A program made the translations under genes and the position numbers. A stretch of 64,000 nucleotides of DNA, taken from assembly GCA_907165275.2 (NCBI GenBank), contig OU015674.1, positions 3,843,001-3,907,000 on the forward strand, in the 5' to 3' direction. How positions within the stretch are numbered: the stretch's first letter is position 1; each line of letters opens with the position of its first letter. The stretch comes from Zygaena filipendulae. Lineage: Eukaryota > Arthropoda > Insecta > Lepidoptera > Zygaenidae. The notes beneath the pieces are model-generated. The model was not told the origin of the DNA, did not search any database, and saw only the letters and a program-made list of their open reading frames with translations. This document shows, piece after piece, positions 47,528 to 60,310 of the stretch.

Positions 47528-48151
47528 ATAGTTAAATAAGTTGAAATTAAAGTAGATTTCCGGCTTCCCCCTCTCAATAATTCACCCTTCGCCACTGGTG
47601 TGTAATATATGTAGTATCAACGCTTGGATTGTTGGTAGTAGAAAGTTCAGAAATTGAATTCAAAAATTATCATTGACCACTGTTTAGCTAACCTCACCTT
47701 AGACTATAGAGTTTTAATGCTATTGGTGCTGAAGAAAAGTATTCAGAAACATAAAAGTAAATGGGAAAGTTTAAAATCTTGTATGAACGAAAAGTTCTTA
47801 CAACAATAAGACGATGTTGCATAAAATACTTAGACTGACATCGGAAAGTTACTAAAAAAAAATTGGTAACAATAAAATTTGGACTTTACTCGAATCCCTA
47901 ACGGTACCCGAAATTATATCTAAACCAGGCCTCGAGGGTTATAAAATTGTTTTCTTATAACCATCCCGCCTTGAGACTAGTCGGTTATTTTACTACCTTG
48001 TGCGTTTGAACACAAGCCGGCGTAATAAAACAGTGAAATTGTGCAAAACTCACGGATTCTTGTATTTTTAACAACGGCAAAAAATTTGCCGAAAAAAGAA
48101 CGTTAAAGTTAAATTAAATAGATAATCTATTTATTAACTACTAATAGCTTA
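47528..48151. other. Anonymous stretch
   Basis: No gene or repeat was seen. Confidence 0.4.
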
Positions 48152-48417
48152 CCGCCGCACTCAGAGTCGACTTTAATGATTACTTAGTTAAGTATAGATT
48201 ATTAAAACAAAACTGCCGCAATCAGACAAGTTTAATAAATTAATGTTAATTGGCATTTAACTAATTAAATTAAATGCTAATTAACATTAATTGCTAATGC
48301 ATTAATTAACATTAATTAATTAACATTAATTTACTGAACGTCTCTGATTGCGGCAGTTTGGTTTTAAAAATCTATACTTAACTAAGTAATCATTAAAGTC
48401 GACTCTGAGTGCGGCCG
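48152..48417. mobile_element. Long-hairpin MITE, family H, copy 3
   Basis: This 266-bp copy has an extra AT-rich stretch in the loop where ATTAACATTAATTAA is repeated. The ends are CCGCCGCACTCAGAGTCGAC and GTCGACTCTGAGTGCGGCCG, flanked by TTA on both sides (48149-48151 and 48418-48420). Confidence 0.9.
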
Positions 48418-48668
48418 TTAGTCTTGTCTCACGGTTGTTACAGAGTTTCAAGTAGAATAAAAATTTAAATCTCCGAAATCACCGGCTAAGCAACCTTTTA
48501 TACCGTAGCTTTACAAACTTTGACATTGAACCACCGCCAAAACGGTGGAGCCAATTAAACCACGAATTGAATTGAACTGATAAAGAAAGTTGCCAGCACG
48601 TAGGACATAATTATGTAGTTTCTAAATACAATAACTACTCTTGCTTGGGATATTTTTGAAATGTCTAA
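48418..48668. other. Anonymous spacer
   Basis: No feature was seen. Confidence 0.4.
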
Positions 48669-48790
48669 CGGCCACACTTTTAATGATTACTTAACTTTAA
48701 GTAAAGATTTTTAAAACGAACCTACCGCAATCAGAGACGTTCATTAAATTAATGTCAAATGGCATTTTACTAATTAAGTTAAATTCCGTT
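48669..48790 (+). mobile_element. Long-hairpin MITE, family H, copy 4 (half)
   Basis: CGGCCACACTTTTAATGATT, ACCGCAATCAGAGACGTTCA and TTAATGTCAAATGGCATTTT match the left half; the right arm is missing apart from a possible CCGTTA end. Confidence 0.7.
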
Positions 48791-49808
48791 AGATAAAACT
48801 TTAGGTAGATAGGTATACATAATATTTATATTTTATCTGTATGGAAAATACTTTTGGTTGAAATTTTCTATTATCTACAATTATTATCATCGCCTTAAGA
48901 CTATTGACACATTCGATGTAACAAAACAGAGTTGTTCCAATACTTAAGTCAATTTAATTACGTATGTAAACCATAAAATCTCTATGAAGAACCGAATTTT
49001 TAAAGTGCACGTCCATGACGCACCCACTCGTGAAGTAGGCATTATTTGTTTAAACTCATAAAAATGTAAAAGCTTCCATCGCAATGAGATAGTCTATCGA
49101 GAACTTCGTCACTTTATTGGTTTTATCGCTCACGGTTGTGGATGCCTGATGGGAATTAATATCCGTTCACAGTACTTCATTAAAACCTACGGATTGCCTA
49201 GGATCTGTTTCTTTATCTCGTACAAAAAAAATATTGATTTTGGAATTAAAATTTGATAAATTTTAAAATCATATCTAGTTAAGTAGGTATAATGACAATA
49301 GCTGGGTGTCCACATGGATGTCAAAGGTTTGCTTTGTGTAGTTAGTTATACAGTTACTGCAACCTTTATTTATAGATTACTTTTTTTACATAATATCAAT
49401 CTGCAATCAGAATGAAGCATAATTCTTAAACTTATAAGATTCGCCCTATCTATAACGGAACTTTGAGGACATTTTCATAGTAAAAATAAATGTTAAACTG
49501 CAATAATTGTAACAACTTCACCTACATTGCTGTTTAGTGTTTACGGAATGTATTTGATTTAGATAGTGGTTCATGTGAATTTATATATTTTTATCTTCAA
49601 AATATATTTTATCTTAGTATTCGCGTCATCTATCAGATAAAAGTGTTATTTTGGCTTGAAAGGTCTAATTGCTACTTTGGTGTGTAGGCCAAGCATCAAT
49701 TTTGTATTCAACAAGCTAAGGTTTTATAACACCGTGTACTATCCTAAAATTTCTATTAAACACAAATAACAGTCGAGTAGTGTCCTAGGATCTGGATAAA
49801 AAGCCTTA
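48791..49808. other. Anonymous AT-rich spacer
   Basis: No feature was seen between two copies of MITE family H. Confidence 0.4.
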
Positions 49809-50045
49809 CCGCCGCACTCAGAGTCGACTTTAATGATTACTTAGTTAAGTATAGATTTTTAAAACAAAATTGCCGCAATCAGAGACGTTCAGTAAATTAA
49901 TGTTAATTGGCATTTAATGAGATACAACTTAATTAGTTAAATGCCACTTAACATTAATTTTAAAAACTTGTCTGATTGCGGTAGTTTTGTTTTAAAAATC
50001 TATACTTAACTAAGTAATCATTAAAGTCGACTCTGAGTGCGACGG
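49809..50045. mobile_element. Long-hairpin MITE, family H, copy 5
   Basis: This 237-bp copy is nearly the same as copy 1, with ends CCGCCGCACTCAGAGTCGAC and GTCGACTCTGAGTGCGACGG. It is flanked by TTA on both sides (49806-49808 and 50046-50048). Confidence 0.9.
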
Positions 50046-52149
50046 TTAGTGATGATGTTAATCAGGTACGTAAACACTCCTTTTTTACCATGTGTTGCAT
50101 GTAGTTATCTTGAACTAGTCATTCTCTTGTCTTTTTAACAATCGATACATCTTTGATCACGATATATCTTTATGAATGACAATAATGAGAGGGTACGCTC
50201 TTGAGTAGGTACCTACGCTGCGTTACTTTGACTGTTTGACATCTGATATGACATGTCATTGCCAGTATTTACTGACAGCCTTGTTGACAGTGGAACGAAT
50301 GTGACAAAGATAGTGATCTCATGGTGGTAATGACAGGGTTAAAAATATATTATTTATGGAATGACACCACGTATCTTAACCGGATGCTTCAAATACATAT
50401 ATCTCACAGTTACTGAACATGTCCAAAGAATAAAGAAACAATTTTAGAAAAAAATATTGTGTTTTCTAAAATTTTAAAAGAAAGCAAAGGTTAGGGCAAC
50501 ATACAGCCAGCAACACAATATTTGGGCATATGCTCAACAATTAAGCGATGGCTCGGTGTTTCCGGAGCGTTACAGTTTTTTTTTAACGCGCCTCCTGTTT
50601 CTACGCATTTAACGTCACTCTTGTGGGGTGGCGTTTTAAATCACCAGCCGCTGGAAACACGTGCGCGTGTTCAAATTTCCGAACTCTAATTAAGAGCCCA
50701 CTTCACAATGTGCCTGTAAATTTTAGTCACGATATTTTTTTTGTTTTACAAATTGCTCTTTTATATCATCGGGATAAAATTTAGACTGAGTTGTGTTGGG
50801 TAAAGATAATTTGAATATTAGGTAGGTTTTTACGTGTGTGCCATTGCTTTCTGTTTTTAAAAAGTCATCTTGATACTTGATGCCTTTGTGTACAAAAAAG
50901 TTAAATAATTTGTATGAAATGAACGATTTACGTAGGTGAACTTTATTTGACGAATTCTATCAAAATTCATCTTTTATTGATCAATAAAAAGGCAATTCTC
51001 TTACAAAGTTCTGGTTGAAGTTGAATAATAAAGGTTACTAACTCTGCATGGTATAGATATTGTTATGTATTCCAAATCCATAACTTTTTATCTTTGCACG
51101 CGTTCACCATCAATATCATATTTATGAGTGGTTTTACGACAAAATCAACGGTTTCATCTCGCTGTAAATGTTACCCTCAAATTGACTATAAAATTATGCA
51201 AGTCGGTGTGTACCTACTAAGGATTTACACAAAAATTACCTGGCAGAAAGGATCATTTGTATATGACAAAAATAACATGTTTTTGAACTTTTAACATAAA
51301 ATCACTTTTTAACTCTTTAAAAGCAAGACGGTTCTTAACATTCACAAAAAAAATTGTATGATACAGTTGCCAAAAAATAAATGTGCGTCATTTATTTTGT
51401 AACACGTGACGCCATCTACTGGATAATTCCGGGCCCCAGGTTCCTTGCATCCTGTTTCCCAGTTTATCTATCTACTTCTATGTGTGCGTTACGATACCGC
51501 AAGTTGTGCCAAGCAGAAATGTCAATAAAACCCAAACTAAATAGGTAATGTGAAAGCTTCTTTAGGGCTTCTATTCCAAAACAGTAGATGGAAAAAAATT
51601 ATCATACAAATTCAGATTGTACTAACTACTTAGATAAACGATTTAACCCTCCAATTTCGTTATTGAATTTATTTTGCGGCTTTTCGGCTGAAAAGCAATT
51701 CGGCTAGTCAATTTCTTTTGATGATACATAAAAAATATTAGTGAGCTTTTTGCGGTTTTCTCACAACTATATACTTAGGTATGTCATAATTGTCAATTTG
51801 AGGAATGCATAAAATTAAGAATTAACTGGAATTAATAAGATTTATCTACTAACAAAAAAAATAATTCAACCATGACTTTAATAGCGTCGTGGAACGAATC
51901 GGGTTTTTAGTGAGAGATCGTTAAACGAAGATATTAATCTTTAATATCTTAATTGATATGAAATATGAAAGCTCTCGATGTTTCCGCTCGAAAGCTGAGC
52001 GTGGGCCCCGAGACCAAAACTAATGTTATCAGCGAAAATCTCGCGCTTCAATAATTCCTTAGCAATCGAAACGCAAAATCGTTAATCAATTATAACCGAA
52101 TCGACACAACATAAAGCTTTTAAAGATATCATAAGATAGTTAAGAGACT
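50046..52149. other. Anonymous DNA
   Basis: No gene or nameable repeat was seen; 51880-52140 is less AT-rich. Confidence 0.4.
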
Positions 52150-52930
52150 CCGGCCAACGATTCAGTACCGTTAAGAGCCGGCAGTTTAATTAATACTCGC
52201 CCACTCGCACCTCGCACTAACTTAAACCAGTCCTTAACCCTGCTAGAGCCGCGACTACGCGACTCGCGAACTGTTCCAACTTCCAGCGTTCCGCACACAG
52301 TTGCAATTGGTACGTTGGGGTATTTGGGGTACGCGCATCCAATGCAAATCTACAAACACCATTCAGCCGTCAACAGTCTGAGATTCGATATTATGTATAA
52401 GCTTCGAAAGGCGAAGCTCCACCGCACACAAAACCCAACCGACTATCGATTTGGATTTTATACATGAGGGACGTCGAAAGAATTCCGTGCAACAATGAGC
52501 CGGTGTAACAATAAATACCTTAATGATATCCCGAGATCGGAGAGAAAAGGCGTCCGGCGGTTGCAGGCGGACCGATTCCCACTCTGTTCATGTGAAATCC
52601 AACACTATAACATATTTTCCACGCAACATCACAACATGAAATGGCACAATCTCACACGATCACTTCCACAACACTGGTTTGGTTTTGGTACAAAAGATGT
52701 AATATGTCTCGTAACACAAACGCGATGAGTATCGTACAGCGACAGAGCGACCGACGCCGAGGTCGGACACGAACTGACTGGACTGGTTTCGCCGGGTGAG
52801 GGCGGCGACGCGCGGGGATGGGACGGGTGCGTTCGGCTTCGACTCGGCTTCGGCTTTATGGAAATATTTCGTGAGTAATGCACGTGTTATTTTGTGAAGT
52901 GCGACGGCCTACGGCGGCCTTAAGACCTTT
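52150..52930. promoter_or_regulatory. GC-rich pocket, candidate promoter or first exon
   Basis: This is the most GC- and CpG-rich non-repeat stretch in the window, especially 52740-52860. On the minus strand it carries an arthropod-type initiator word TCAGTT (52772-52777). On the plus strand it has a good splice-donor match, CGCCGGGTGAGGG, near 52790-52802. No coding exon can be recognised; the frames at 52495 (plus) and 52629 (minus) look like chance. The call rests on composition and short motifs only. Confidence 0.3.
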
Positions 52931-54069
52931 GATTGAGGTGTAATGTAATGTAAGCTACAATAGATTAAGATAAAAGGTAAAAATACAGTGTCGTGGTGCA
53001 TGCTGCATCCTGGGAAATGGAGGCGTGATGTGAGGTCTTTGTATCTGAGCTTTCCATCGATAAAAGCGGTTTATCCGGGCTTATTGTTCCTTGGAATACT
53101 TGCATATCTTGTGCTATCTAATTTACAACATATTGGATCCCGTTGCAAATACTGATCTGGTGCATCTACTACATTCTCATTTTGCATCGTGATATCGTTA
53201 CAGGGAACAAAATTCGTACCTATCCCAAAAATCATTGCTTATTTTTAGATATCTTAACGGTCATCTACTTTCAAATAGACATAGACGTGCGGTGCGAGTT
53301 GCGACAAAGGGGAATTTTGCTAAAGTTTTGAGAATCCTCAATCTATCCTAGTTTTAGTTTAGAACAAAGTTTGGGCACTAGGTAGTTAAAAAAAAAATCT
53401 AATTTTTTTGCTTAGTTACGGTTACGGGCGGTTTTGTCTTGTGCCCTAGTTTAGCCGTACTTTCGTTTTTTAGCCGTAGCACAGTTGGGTTAAGTGATGA
53501 AAATATTACATTTATTTGGAGCATTGTCATTGACCTAATGCGATTTCTGACGGATGAAATGTGATGAATGTAAACATTGTTATTTATTTTTTACAGGCAG
53601 CATTGAAACAAAATTCATTTAAACGTTTTATTGGTGGAAATCAAAAATAATACGGCACTTCGAACGTATATTATGTACCTACACCTAGATTTTTGCTAAC
53701 ATTGAAAATATTTTACGTGATTCTGCACAAATCCGGTAAATGGATGCATTTATTGGGATTGTTTACACACTCAAACATTGTGTGCGTGTGTGTCAGATAG
53801 CATTTATACACCCGGATTAATAATAGAGAATCGACTAATGGATCTAAAAATAAAATCTGATCGACTTCATTGTACGTGAACAGCTATGAAAATGGTTGTT
53901 TTCAACGTCCCCACTTAGTCACCAGCTCGATACTTAGCTTCATATCTCGTTAAAGTGATATTTCATGGGGACTTTAAAAAAATCATAGGCAATTTCTGGG
54001 TAGGCCCGCGATAAAAAGAAATCATAAATCTTGTAAGAAACAAGCAGTCTGTTTTAAGAAAGCTTTCTT
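52931..54069. other. Anonymous DNA
   Basis: No gene or repeat was seen. Confidence 0.4.
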
Positions 54070-54079
54070 TTATTTATAT

Positions 54080-54165
54080 TTTTTCAGCCAGGGTATATGA
54101 CGGACATTGGTGTTTTCTCTGAGTCTGGGTGGTTAGTTAAGTATCTTAAGTTTGTATGTAATGTA
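54080..54165 (+). mobile_element. SINE tail fragment
   Basis: CAGCCAGGGTATATGACGGA, CATTGGTGTTTTCTCTGAGT and CTGGGTGGTTAGTTAAGTAT match the body of the SINE at 12296-12360; the tRNA-like head is missing. Confidence 0.5.
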
Positions 54166-54204
54166 AATGTATGTAATATATGTACGTTACCGCGTAGTCA
54201 CCGT

Positions 54205-54500
54205 TATAGATGCAAAAGTGAGTTTATTAGTTTGTTTATTTGTTAATACTCTCTCACGCCATAACGGCTCTACCGATCATCGTGAAATTTTGCATACACG
54301 TTTTCAGGGGTACAAAACTGGACATTTATTAGGATACTTTTTATCCTGAATTTCCACGGGAACCCCGAAATTACCACGGGTGAAACTGCACAAATTTTGC
54401 ATAATACACGTTGCCAGGCGTACAGAAAAGGATATAGGGTACTTTCATCCCGTAATTCCCGCGGGATCTTCGAAATGAAACCACGGGAAACAGCTATAGG
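54205..54500 (+). mobile_element. CTAGT-family repeat, two partial copies
   Basis: GCAAAAGTGAGTTTATTAGT, CACGCCATAACGGCTCTACC, CAGGGGTACAAAACTGGACA and CCACGGGTGAAACTGCAC are followed by a second body ending ACCACGGGAAACAGCTATAG. Confidence 0.55.
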
Positions 54501-55034
54501 TAGTAGATAAAGAAATAATTAATTAGGTATTGGGAATTGATGATGAGCTGTTTTAAACGTGAACCTTAGAAGGTCACACTTACCTACCACGTTATTTATT
54601 TGGTCTCAATCCCCACTACTGTTTGCTCCGCTAAACCGAGGCTTATCCCTAAATTCCGCGAAATGAGCCGACGTATTGAAACAAGATAGAAACCAATGAA
54701 ATTCTTCCAAGCGACGTGGACGATTCGCTGACAATTTTTTATTATTTTTTTCCTCTTTTGTAGTGAAATCTTATATTTTATGAAGTACGCAATTTTATTC
54801 GTAATAGAACTCTTTTGATGTTAATCCTTGGGTTCGGCTGATGCAAATTTCCTTTTTTCATTTTTCGAAGCACTTTGAATTGAGCTGGTAAGGCATTTCG
54901 AGACACTATCCTTATCGAAATCTACTTAGAATCTATTTCGTCATTTTGTCGTTTCTATTCTCTTCATTTTGGGTGTAAACTCTTGAACTTTTATATTTGC
55001 GATATCTGTTACAGGTAAATAAAAAGTAGACATA
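54501..55034. other. Anonymous DNA
   Basis: No feature was seen. Confidence 0.4.
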
Positions 55035-55389
55035 TGTGGGCGTCCACGTAAAAAGGTACCAGTAGTGGGGTATTGAGTTAAGACTAGATTCGGTATCTAG
55101 AATAGTCAATTGATAGTAAGGATTGAAAAATATTCAATAACTAGCACATCTTTTTTTACAGACATTTGAAGTTGAAACTCTGAAAAAGCTTGATTTGAGA
55201 AAAGGCATTTTAAAAGTTTGTGTGAAATAAAAAAAAACACACTTCTACTTGCTTGTCACATAGATTTTTATATATTATTGTAGATCAATTACAATAGCGG
55301 ACGTAATTTTTTCACCGAACTTTACAAAACTGCTTATATCTTGGAAACGAAATGCCGAGAACTGGTACCTTTTAGCTTGGGCGCCCACA
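55035..55389. mobile_element. 355-bp MITE with TA target
   Basis: The ends TGTGGGCGTCCACGTAAAAA then GGTACCAGT and ACTGGTACCTTTTAGCTTGG then GCGCCCACA are inverted repeats with a few mismatches. TA lies on both sides (55033-55034 and 55390-55391), as in Tc1/mariner-type insertions. It is non-coding. Confidence 0.75.
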
Positions 55390-55518
55390 TAATAATAACG
55401 TTTATTAATACCGATTTTATCTAAAGAATACAGAAGTATTAGTGGTGTCCGCTAACATATTTTTTGCGTTACCTACACGTCAGTTCAAAGTACCTACTCT
55501 TTGTTGTACATAAACATA
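55390..55518. other. Anonymous spacer
   Basis: No feature was seen. Confidence 0.4.
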
Positions 55519-55610
55519 TAGATGGGAAGTCAACCCGCTGCTTGGGATTAAACCTTATAAAAGCCTGCAGTTTAAACTCGAGTTTAAACCCGAAAATGAT
55601 TACTCATCTA
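55519..55610. mobile_element. TA-flanked short MITE, copy 3
   Basis: TAGATGGGAAGTCAACCCGC, GCTTGGGATTAAACCTTATA, AAAGCCTGCAGTTTAAACTC and ATTACTCATCTA, flanked by TA on both sides. Confidence 0.7.
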
Positions 55611-57218
55611 TAGTCTATAGTAGTAGGTACACACCTACATAAAAAGCTCGATAAGAATTTGAAGCGACATAACTGACGTTTATTTAGTCAACTGTTATTA
55701 TTTATTGACAAAAAATTCACTAGTGCAAACAAGCTTTTCGATTACGTAGAGTTGTTACGTACCTACCTACATTTAAAATTGGTTTACTGTACATACGTAC
55801 GGGACGTGCAGAAACGTTTTGTTCCAAGCTATATTGGAAACGCGCACGAGATTTCGCTGTGTCACTGGCTTCGATGTCAAATTGATGTATTTTTTTTTTT
55901 GGTCCGTTCTTTTTTTCAAGTTCGATCTGTGACGGACATACCTAAGTGCATGGAACTAATAAACTGGTCGCAATAGGTATTTCATGCACAGCATGTTGTT
56001 TAGGTGTGTGGTTTATTGTCTATGCTTTGATACCTACTGTATAATTAAGAAATGGCAATACGGACCGTGTTCTCATAAGATAAATTGAATAAATATGTTA
56101 ATAGTCAAGAGATTTGTGCAAAAGATGGTATTTCCTTTTTTAACACGGCAAACTTATTTAGGTATTCGAGTACTTGATTATTATTTATGTTGTCATGTTC
56201 TCATAAAACATAGAGTAAAAGTGTTAAGAAAAACACTCATAAATCACAGAGGGCGAATGATCTTGTCGGCGCATGGGCAGGAAAGTTGCGTTGAATTACC
56301 CTTGTTTTCATGATTATCGATTAATACTGTCATTTTTTAGGAATTAGGGTGAAACTAACATTGAATACTGAATACCGTCCCTGTAGATAAGTAGGATTAG
56401 GTTTGGCAATGCAGTGACCTATAGCTGATTGGTACCAAACAATATCTACCTAATAGTTATGATAACACACACAACTACCCATTATTTTCTTATCTCACTT
56501 AAGCGTTCATTTATTGCCGTTCAACTTATATACCTAATGTATGTATTTCTTATACTTAATTAAACTTTCGGAGCGCGTCTGTATATTTGTACATCTATAT
56601 TCTATAATATTCGTATCTGTATCATAATATTATAGAGAACTTTCTAGTTCTTTTGTTTATCTGAAACTACAAAACGATTCTAAAAGTTCTTTTATATATG
56701 GTACAGGGTGGTATAGTTGGTACTTATTATATATAAATAAGTATGTATATACAGTATTACACAATTACACATATAATATAGGTACGCGAGGAAACTAGTT
56801 TATTTATATGAAAATGTCATTAATATGATAGAAAAATCTAAAACATTCTTAAAATTCCAGTTTGTCGGTCATCGCAATCGGTTCAGAGAAAGAAAAAACT
56901 TATCCGTGACAATTGTCGCGACAAGTGCACCAGCGCGTTTTTAACAACCACGAGTGGAGCCACTAGCGATGGCTAGTAAAGTAGTAACATACAAAGTCCA
57001 GATAAGTCTTGTGGCTTATCTAGACCTTTTGCCCCCTACATGTTCCAGCAAATTAACTGTGTCATTGCATGACTACCTACTCTATAATATTTTGCAAGTC
57101 CAATTAGATATTTCTATTGGAACGAGACGCAATGTTTTATGTTTGTGATTTTCCGCCAAGGATTGCTACACAAGTTTTTAAACAAGCAATCTAAAAAAAA
57201 AACTACTTCAAAACACAC
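55611..57218. other. Anonymous DNA
   Basis: Open frames at 55752, 56095 and 56954 show no recognisable domain. No repeat was named. Confidence 0.4.
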
Positions 57219-57436
57219 AAAAATGCACTTTGTGTAGTTAAAAATAACCTACGTATGTGCTACCTACTGATCGTTTTGAAGTCGGTGCCAAGTCAAATAC
57301 GTAGATAGATAGATAATAATCCTCTCCCACCACATTGCAGACACGAGCGGGCTTGGTAGGTACTGAGTGCAAACCGATCAGAGGTAGCAGATACGTAGGT
57401 TATTTTTAACTTTTTAGTCTACTTAGTGCATTTTTT
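57219..57436. mobile_element. 218-bp inverted-repeat MITE
   Basis: AAAATGCACTTTGTGTAGTT, AAAAATAACCTACGTATGTG and CTACCT are mirrored by AGGTAGCAGATACGTAGGTT, ATTTTTAACTTTTTAGTCTA and CTTAGTGCATTTTTT. A TAGATAGATAGATA tract lies in the middle. Confidence 0.65.
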
Positions 57437-58919
57437 CGTTTGGCAGTCTGTTTGAATTTTTTGTTAAAATTTTATTTATTTTTCGCTTTTGATTGGGTTG
57501 GTTTATAATAAAATTTATACGGTGACAATTTATCTACCCAAATCACTATAGGAGTAGTGCCTGTAGTATTTGAAGAGTTTCCTCGATTTCTGAATGATCC
57601 CATCATCAGATCCTGACTTCTTAACAGCGAGACCAACTTGAAAGTATACCCTATCAAAAAAAAAAACATTTTCCAAATCGGTCCAGCCGTCTTCCAGTAA
57701 TCTCGTAACAAAGATACAAAAAAAAAAACATAGGTACAGTCGAATTGAGATCCTCCTTCTTTTGTTGTAAGTCGGTTAATAATAATTATTATTAATCGAA
57801 AGTGACAGATTTTTTTTTAATACTATAAATACGTAATATAAACAGACAAATCTAAAAATTTATTGAATCTAGCAATTGATTCTATAAGTTATCTATTAAT
57901 TCCACACAATTTTTTTTGTGTACTTATATACAGTGGACAAACAAGTCTTATCCATAAATTAAGTATATACCTACTTACATATGTAAGTCCATACGGATTT
58001 ACATACCTATTCTACTTTTGAAGTCCGTCAGCTCCAAGAAAGACATTGTAATGCAACTAACATAAAACTACTACAAAAGAGACGAAAACGAACCACATAC
58101 GATCGACAAGGCCGGGAACTTGCTCTTGAATTAATCAATTATTTTAATCCGCTGGCTAGTACAGTTGGACTTATTCGGGTGAAATATAGTGACAAGCAGA
58201 GCGTTTGGCAAAGACCAGTATTTATCTTAGTCAAAGGAGAAACAATAGCTGCACACCTATATTGACTGACTAACTCATCAACGGACAGTAAAAACCACTA
58301 GAAATAGAACCCTGACATTTTATCACACTGGTTCCATTATTGCTTGCACTAAAGAAAAAAAAGAGGTTCCAATTTTTTTTTAATACATTTATAAGGTCCT
58401 GAATGAGATTGAACTGACATAGATATCTATATTTATTTTTCGTGTCATGGTACTATCTTATCTGCTTGGAAAAACCAAATGACTTGACTAACATAGAGCT
58501 TAACTCAGATTTAAACCCTTCAGAAGACAGGCGAAAATTTGTGTAGCAGCAGTAACGTATCTAAAACACCTGAAATCGTATAACTTTACAAATCTATAAT
58601 GATATAACCAAACTAGTTGGTCAGATCGCTTATTACGTAGGCTTGCAATCGACAATATTTTCCGCTTTTCGATTAAGTCAGCAAGCCCTCACCCCAACCA
58701 CAGACAACATCTATTTATCGTGGGAGCACGTGTTACTCTATTTAGCATAAATCGTATTCCAAATACCTCGTTAGCGAGGGTCGAGTAAAACTCATTTTGT
58801 TTAAGACCGCTTTGATCTGTCTATATTGCTGCGAACTGAGTGGAACGACCTTTTTAAGTAAGATGGTATACTTTATGATTTACTAACATTTTCTTCACAA
58901 CCAAGATAATATTTAAGAT
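57437..58919. other. Anonymous with a repeat scrap at 57735-57790
   Basis: GAATTGAGATCCTCCTTCTT then TTGTTGTAAGTCGGTTAATA resembles a common lepidopteran MITE end. The remainder is unassigned AT-rich DNA. Confidence 0.35.
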
Positions 58920-59060
58920 AAGATAAACTTTATTTAGCAAAAAAAAAAACGCAAAACAAATAATAAATAACAAAAAAAAAACAACATAAGCAAAGGTATG
59001 TGGTGCAAGGCCTTGCTAAAAGGGACTCTACTCAGCATATGCTGCGACCATAGTAATCAC
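58920..59060 (-). mobile_element. Non-LTR element 3-prime end, minus strand
   Basis: Read on the minus strand, GCAGCATATGCTGAGTAGAG, TCCCTTTTAGCAAGGCCTTG, T-rich tracts and GCTAAATAAAGTTTATCTTA look like the 3-prime untranslated end of a jockey-like LINE with an AATAAA signal. No coding part remains. Confidence 0.45.
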
Positions 59061-59133
59061 ATATTTTCAGTCGAGCCCCGGCGTACCGCCTGCGCAATTG
59101 GGATGTGGACTACTTTTGAAAATCAAAATTCTA

Positions 59134-59398
59134 ATTAGTCCGTCAGTTAGAAAACTAAAAAACAATAGACACGTATTTTTTGCTTTTTCAAATAAATTAA
59201 AATATACAGAGATAAAGCGCATTAAAGTTTGGGGTGAGGGGGTCGTGACGTCACTAACCGCTAAAACCGCCATACAAACTGTCAGAATAGTGACGTCACG
59301 TGAAATTTCAACTCAATATATCACCGTTATTTTTTGATTACGTAAAAAAAGAAAAAATACGTGTCTAATTTTTTTTAATAATCTACAAGACGGACTAA
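59134..59398. mobile_element. TTAGTCCGTC MITE, fuller copy
   Basis: ATTAGTCCGTC with ATAGACACGTATTTTTT at the left faces AAAAAATACGTGTCTAAT and GACGGACTAA at the right. The middle contains GTGAGGGGGTCGTGACGTCA and CAGAATAGTGACGTCACGTG. A truncated relative lies at 27068. Confidence 0.65.
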
Positions 59399-59468
59399 AA
59401 ATTAAAAATTAGTCAACATGCCCATTGTCGAAAGCTGAGTGAGTGAGATTACAGCTAGTATTATAGTA
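59399..59468 (+). mobile_element. CTAGT-type 3-prime end
   Basis: TGAGTGAGTGAGATTACAGC then TAGTATTATAGTA: a CTAG end directly beside the next element. Confidence 0.35.
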
Positions 59469-59945
59469 GGGGAGACCGGGTACAAAAGTAACGGCGGGTC
59501 GAAAGTAACAAATGCCCTGTAAGTTTATCCAGTAGCCAAATACCATTTCGCTGCCGTCAAGGTGATAGCCGGTGCCCCCCCCCTCACTTGAATTCAGTCG
59601 TAACGCGCGTCACGTGCTGTTAGGTTGTGTGAGAGGACGATACGTGGTTTCACACATCAAAAGTAAGTTTTTTGGCATTTTTTTATTTTTGTTTTACGCA
59701 GTCATAAAAACATGACACTTATCTGAATATTTGCATATTAAATTCTTGATTAGGGTGATTATACAGTGTTTTAATTCGTTTTCGTCTAGCACGTTTCATT
59801 TTTATGTAATCTTTCATGTTTTAACAAAAAATTGGTCGGGTACAAAAGTAACATAGCCCTATGGGTACATAAGTAACATGTTACTTTTGTCCCCGTATTT
59901 ATTTACTTATGTGATAATTTAATGTGTGTTTTTATTTGAACAGCA

Positions 59946-60083
59946 TGCATTCCGCGACAACGTAAAATAGCTACCACAGGAGGAACTACCGACATGGAAG
60001 TGTACCGTAAAGCGGCTGAAAATCATTTCAATGATGGTACAAAAATTAGAGCCCTGGCAAAAAATATGATGTTTGTCATGTAG
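59946..60083 (+). pseudogene. Pogo-type N-terminal HTH fragment
   Basis: The frame reads IPRQRKIATTGG, MEVYRKAAENHFNDGTKIRA and LAKNM before TAG (60081-60083). A basic start followed by a helix with KIRALAK matches the first helix-turn-helix (Psq-type) of pogo transposases, which binds the terminal repeats. An AG directly upstream (59942-59943) could be an acceptor site. The rest of the domain is cut off, and no ATG begins this frame before residue M in MEVYRK. Confidence 0.6.
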
Positions 60084-60127
60084 CATTATACAGATAAATA
60101 ATAAAATTAAAAGCAGGAAATACTAGC

Positions 60128-60310
60128 GCAGTTGTGGGCTACCTTTGCGTCAACCGTGTTTTTACTATTGATGAGGAAAAAAATCTTCAGGACTATTTTA
60201 ATCAAATGTTCTGGAGTTTATTTTGGGTTATCTCCATCTGAAGTACGTAAACTAGCATACAAGTTGGCAAAAAATGGAAAAAAAATCCTGAAAGTGGCCA
60301 AATATTGAAT
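60128..60310 (+). pseudogene. Pogo-type second HTH fragment, frameshifted
   Basis: AVVGYLCVNRVFTIDEEKNL then QDYFNQM in one frame, and YFGLSPSEVRKLAYKLAKNG in another, separated by a shift near 60210. The pattern FT..EE..L..Y....YFGL....VRKLAY.LA is what I recall of the CENP-B/Tc5-type second helix-turn-helix domain. It ends in TGA shortly after. No DDE domain follows. Confidence 0.65.
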
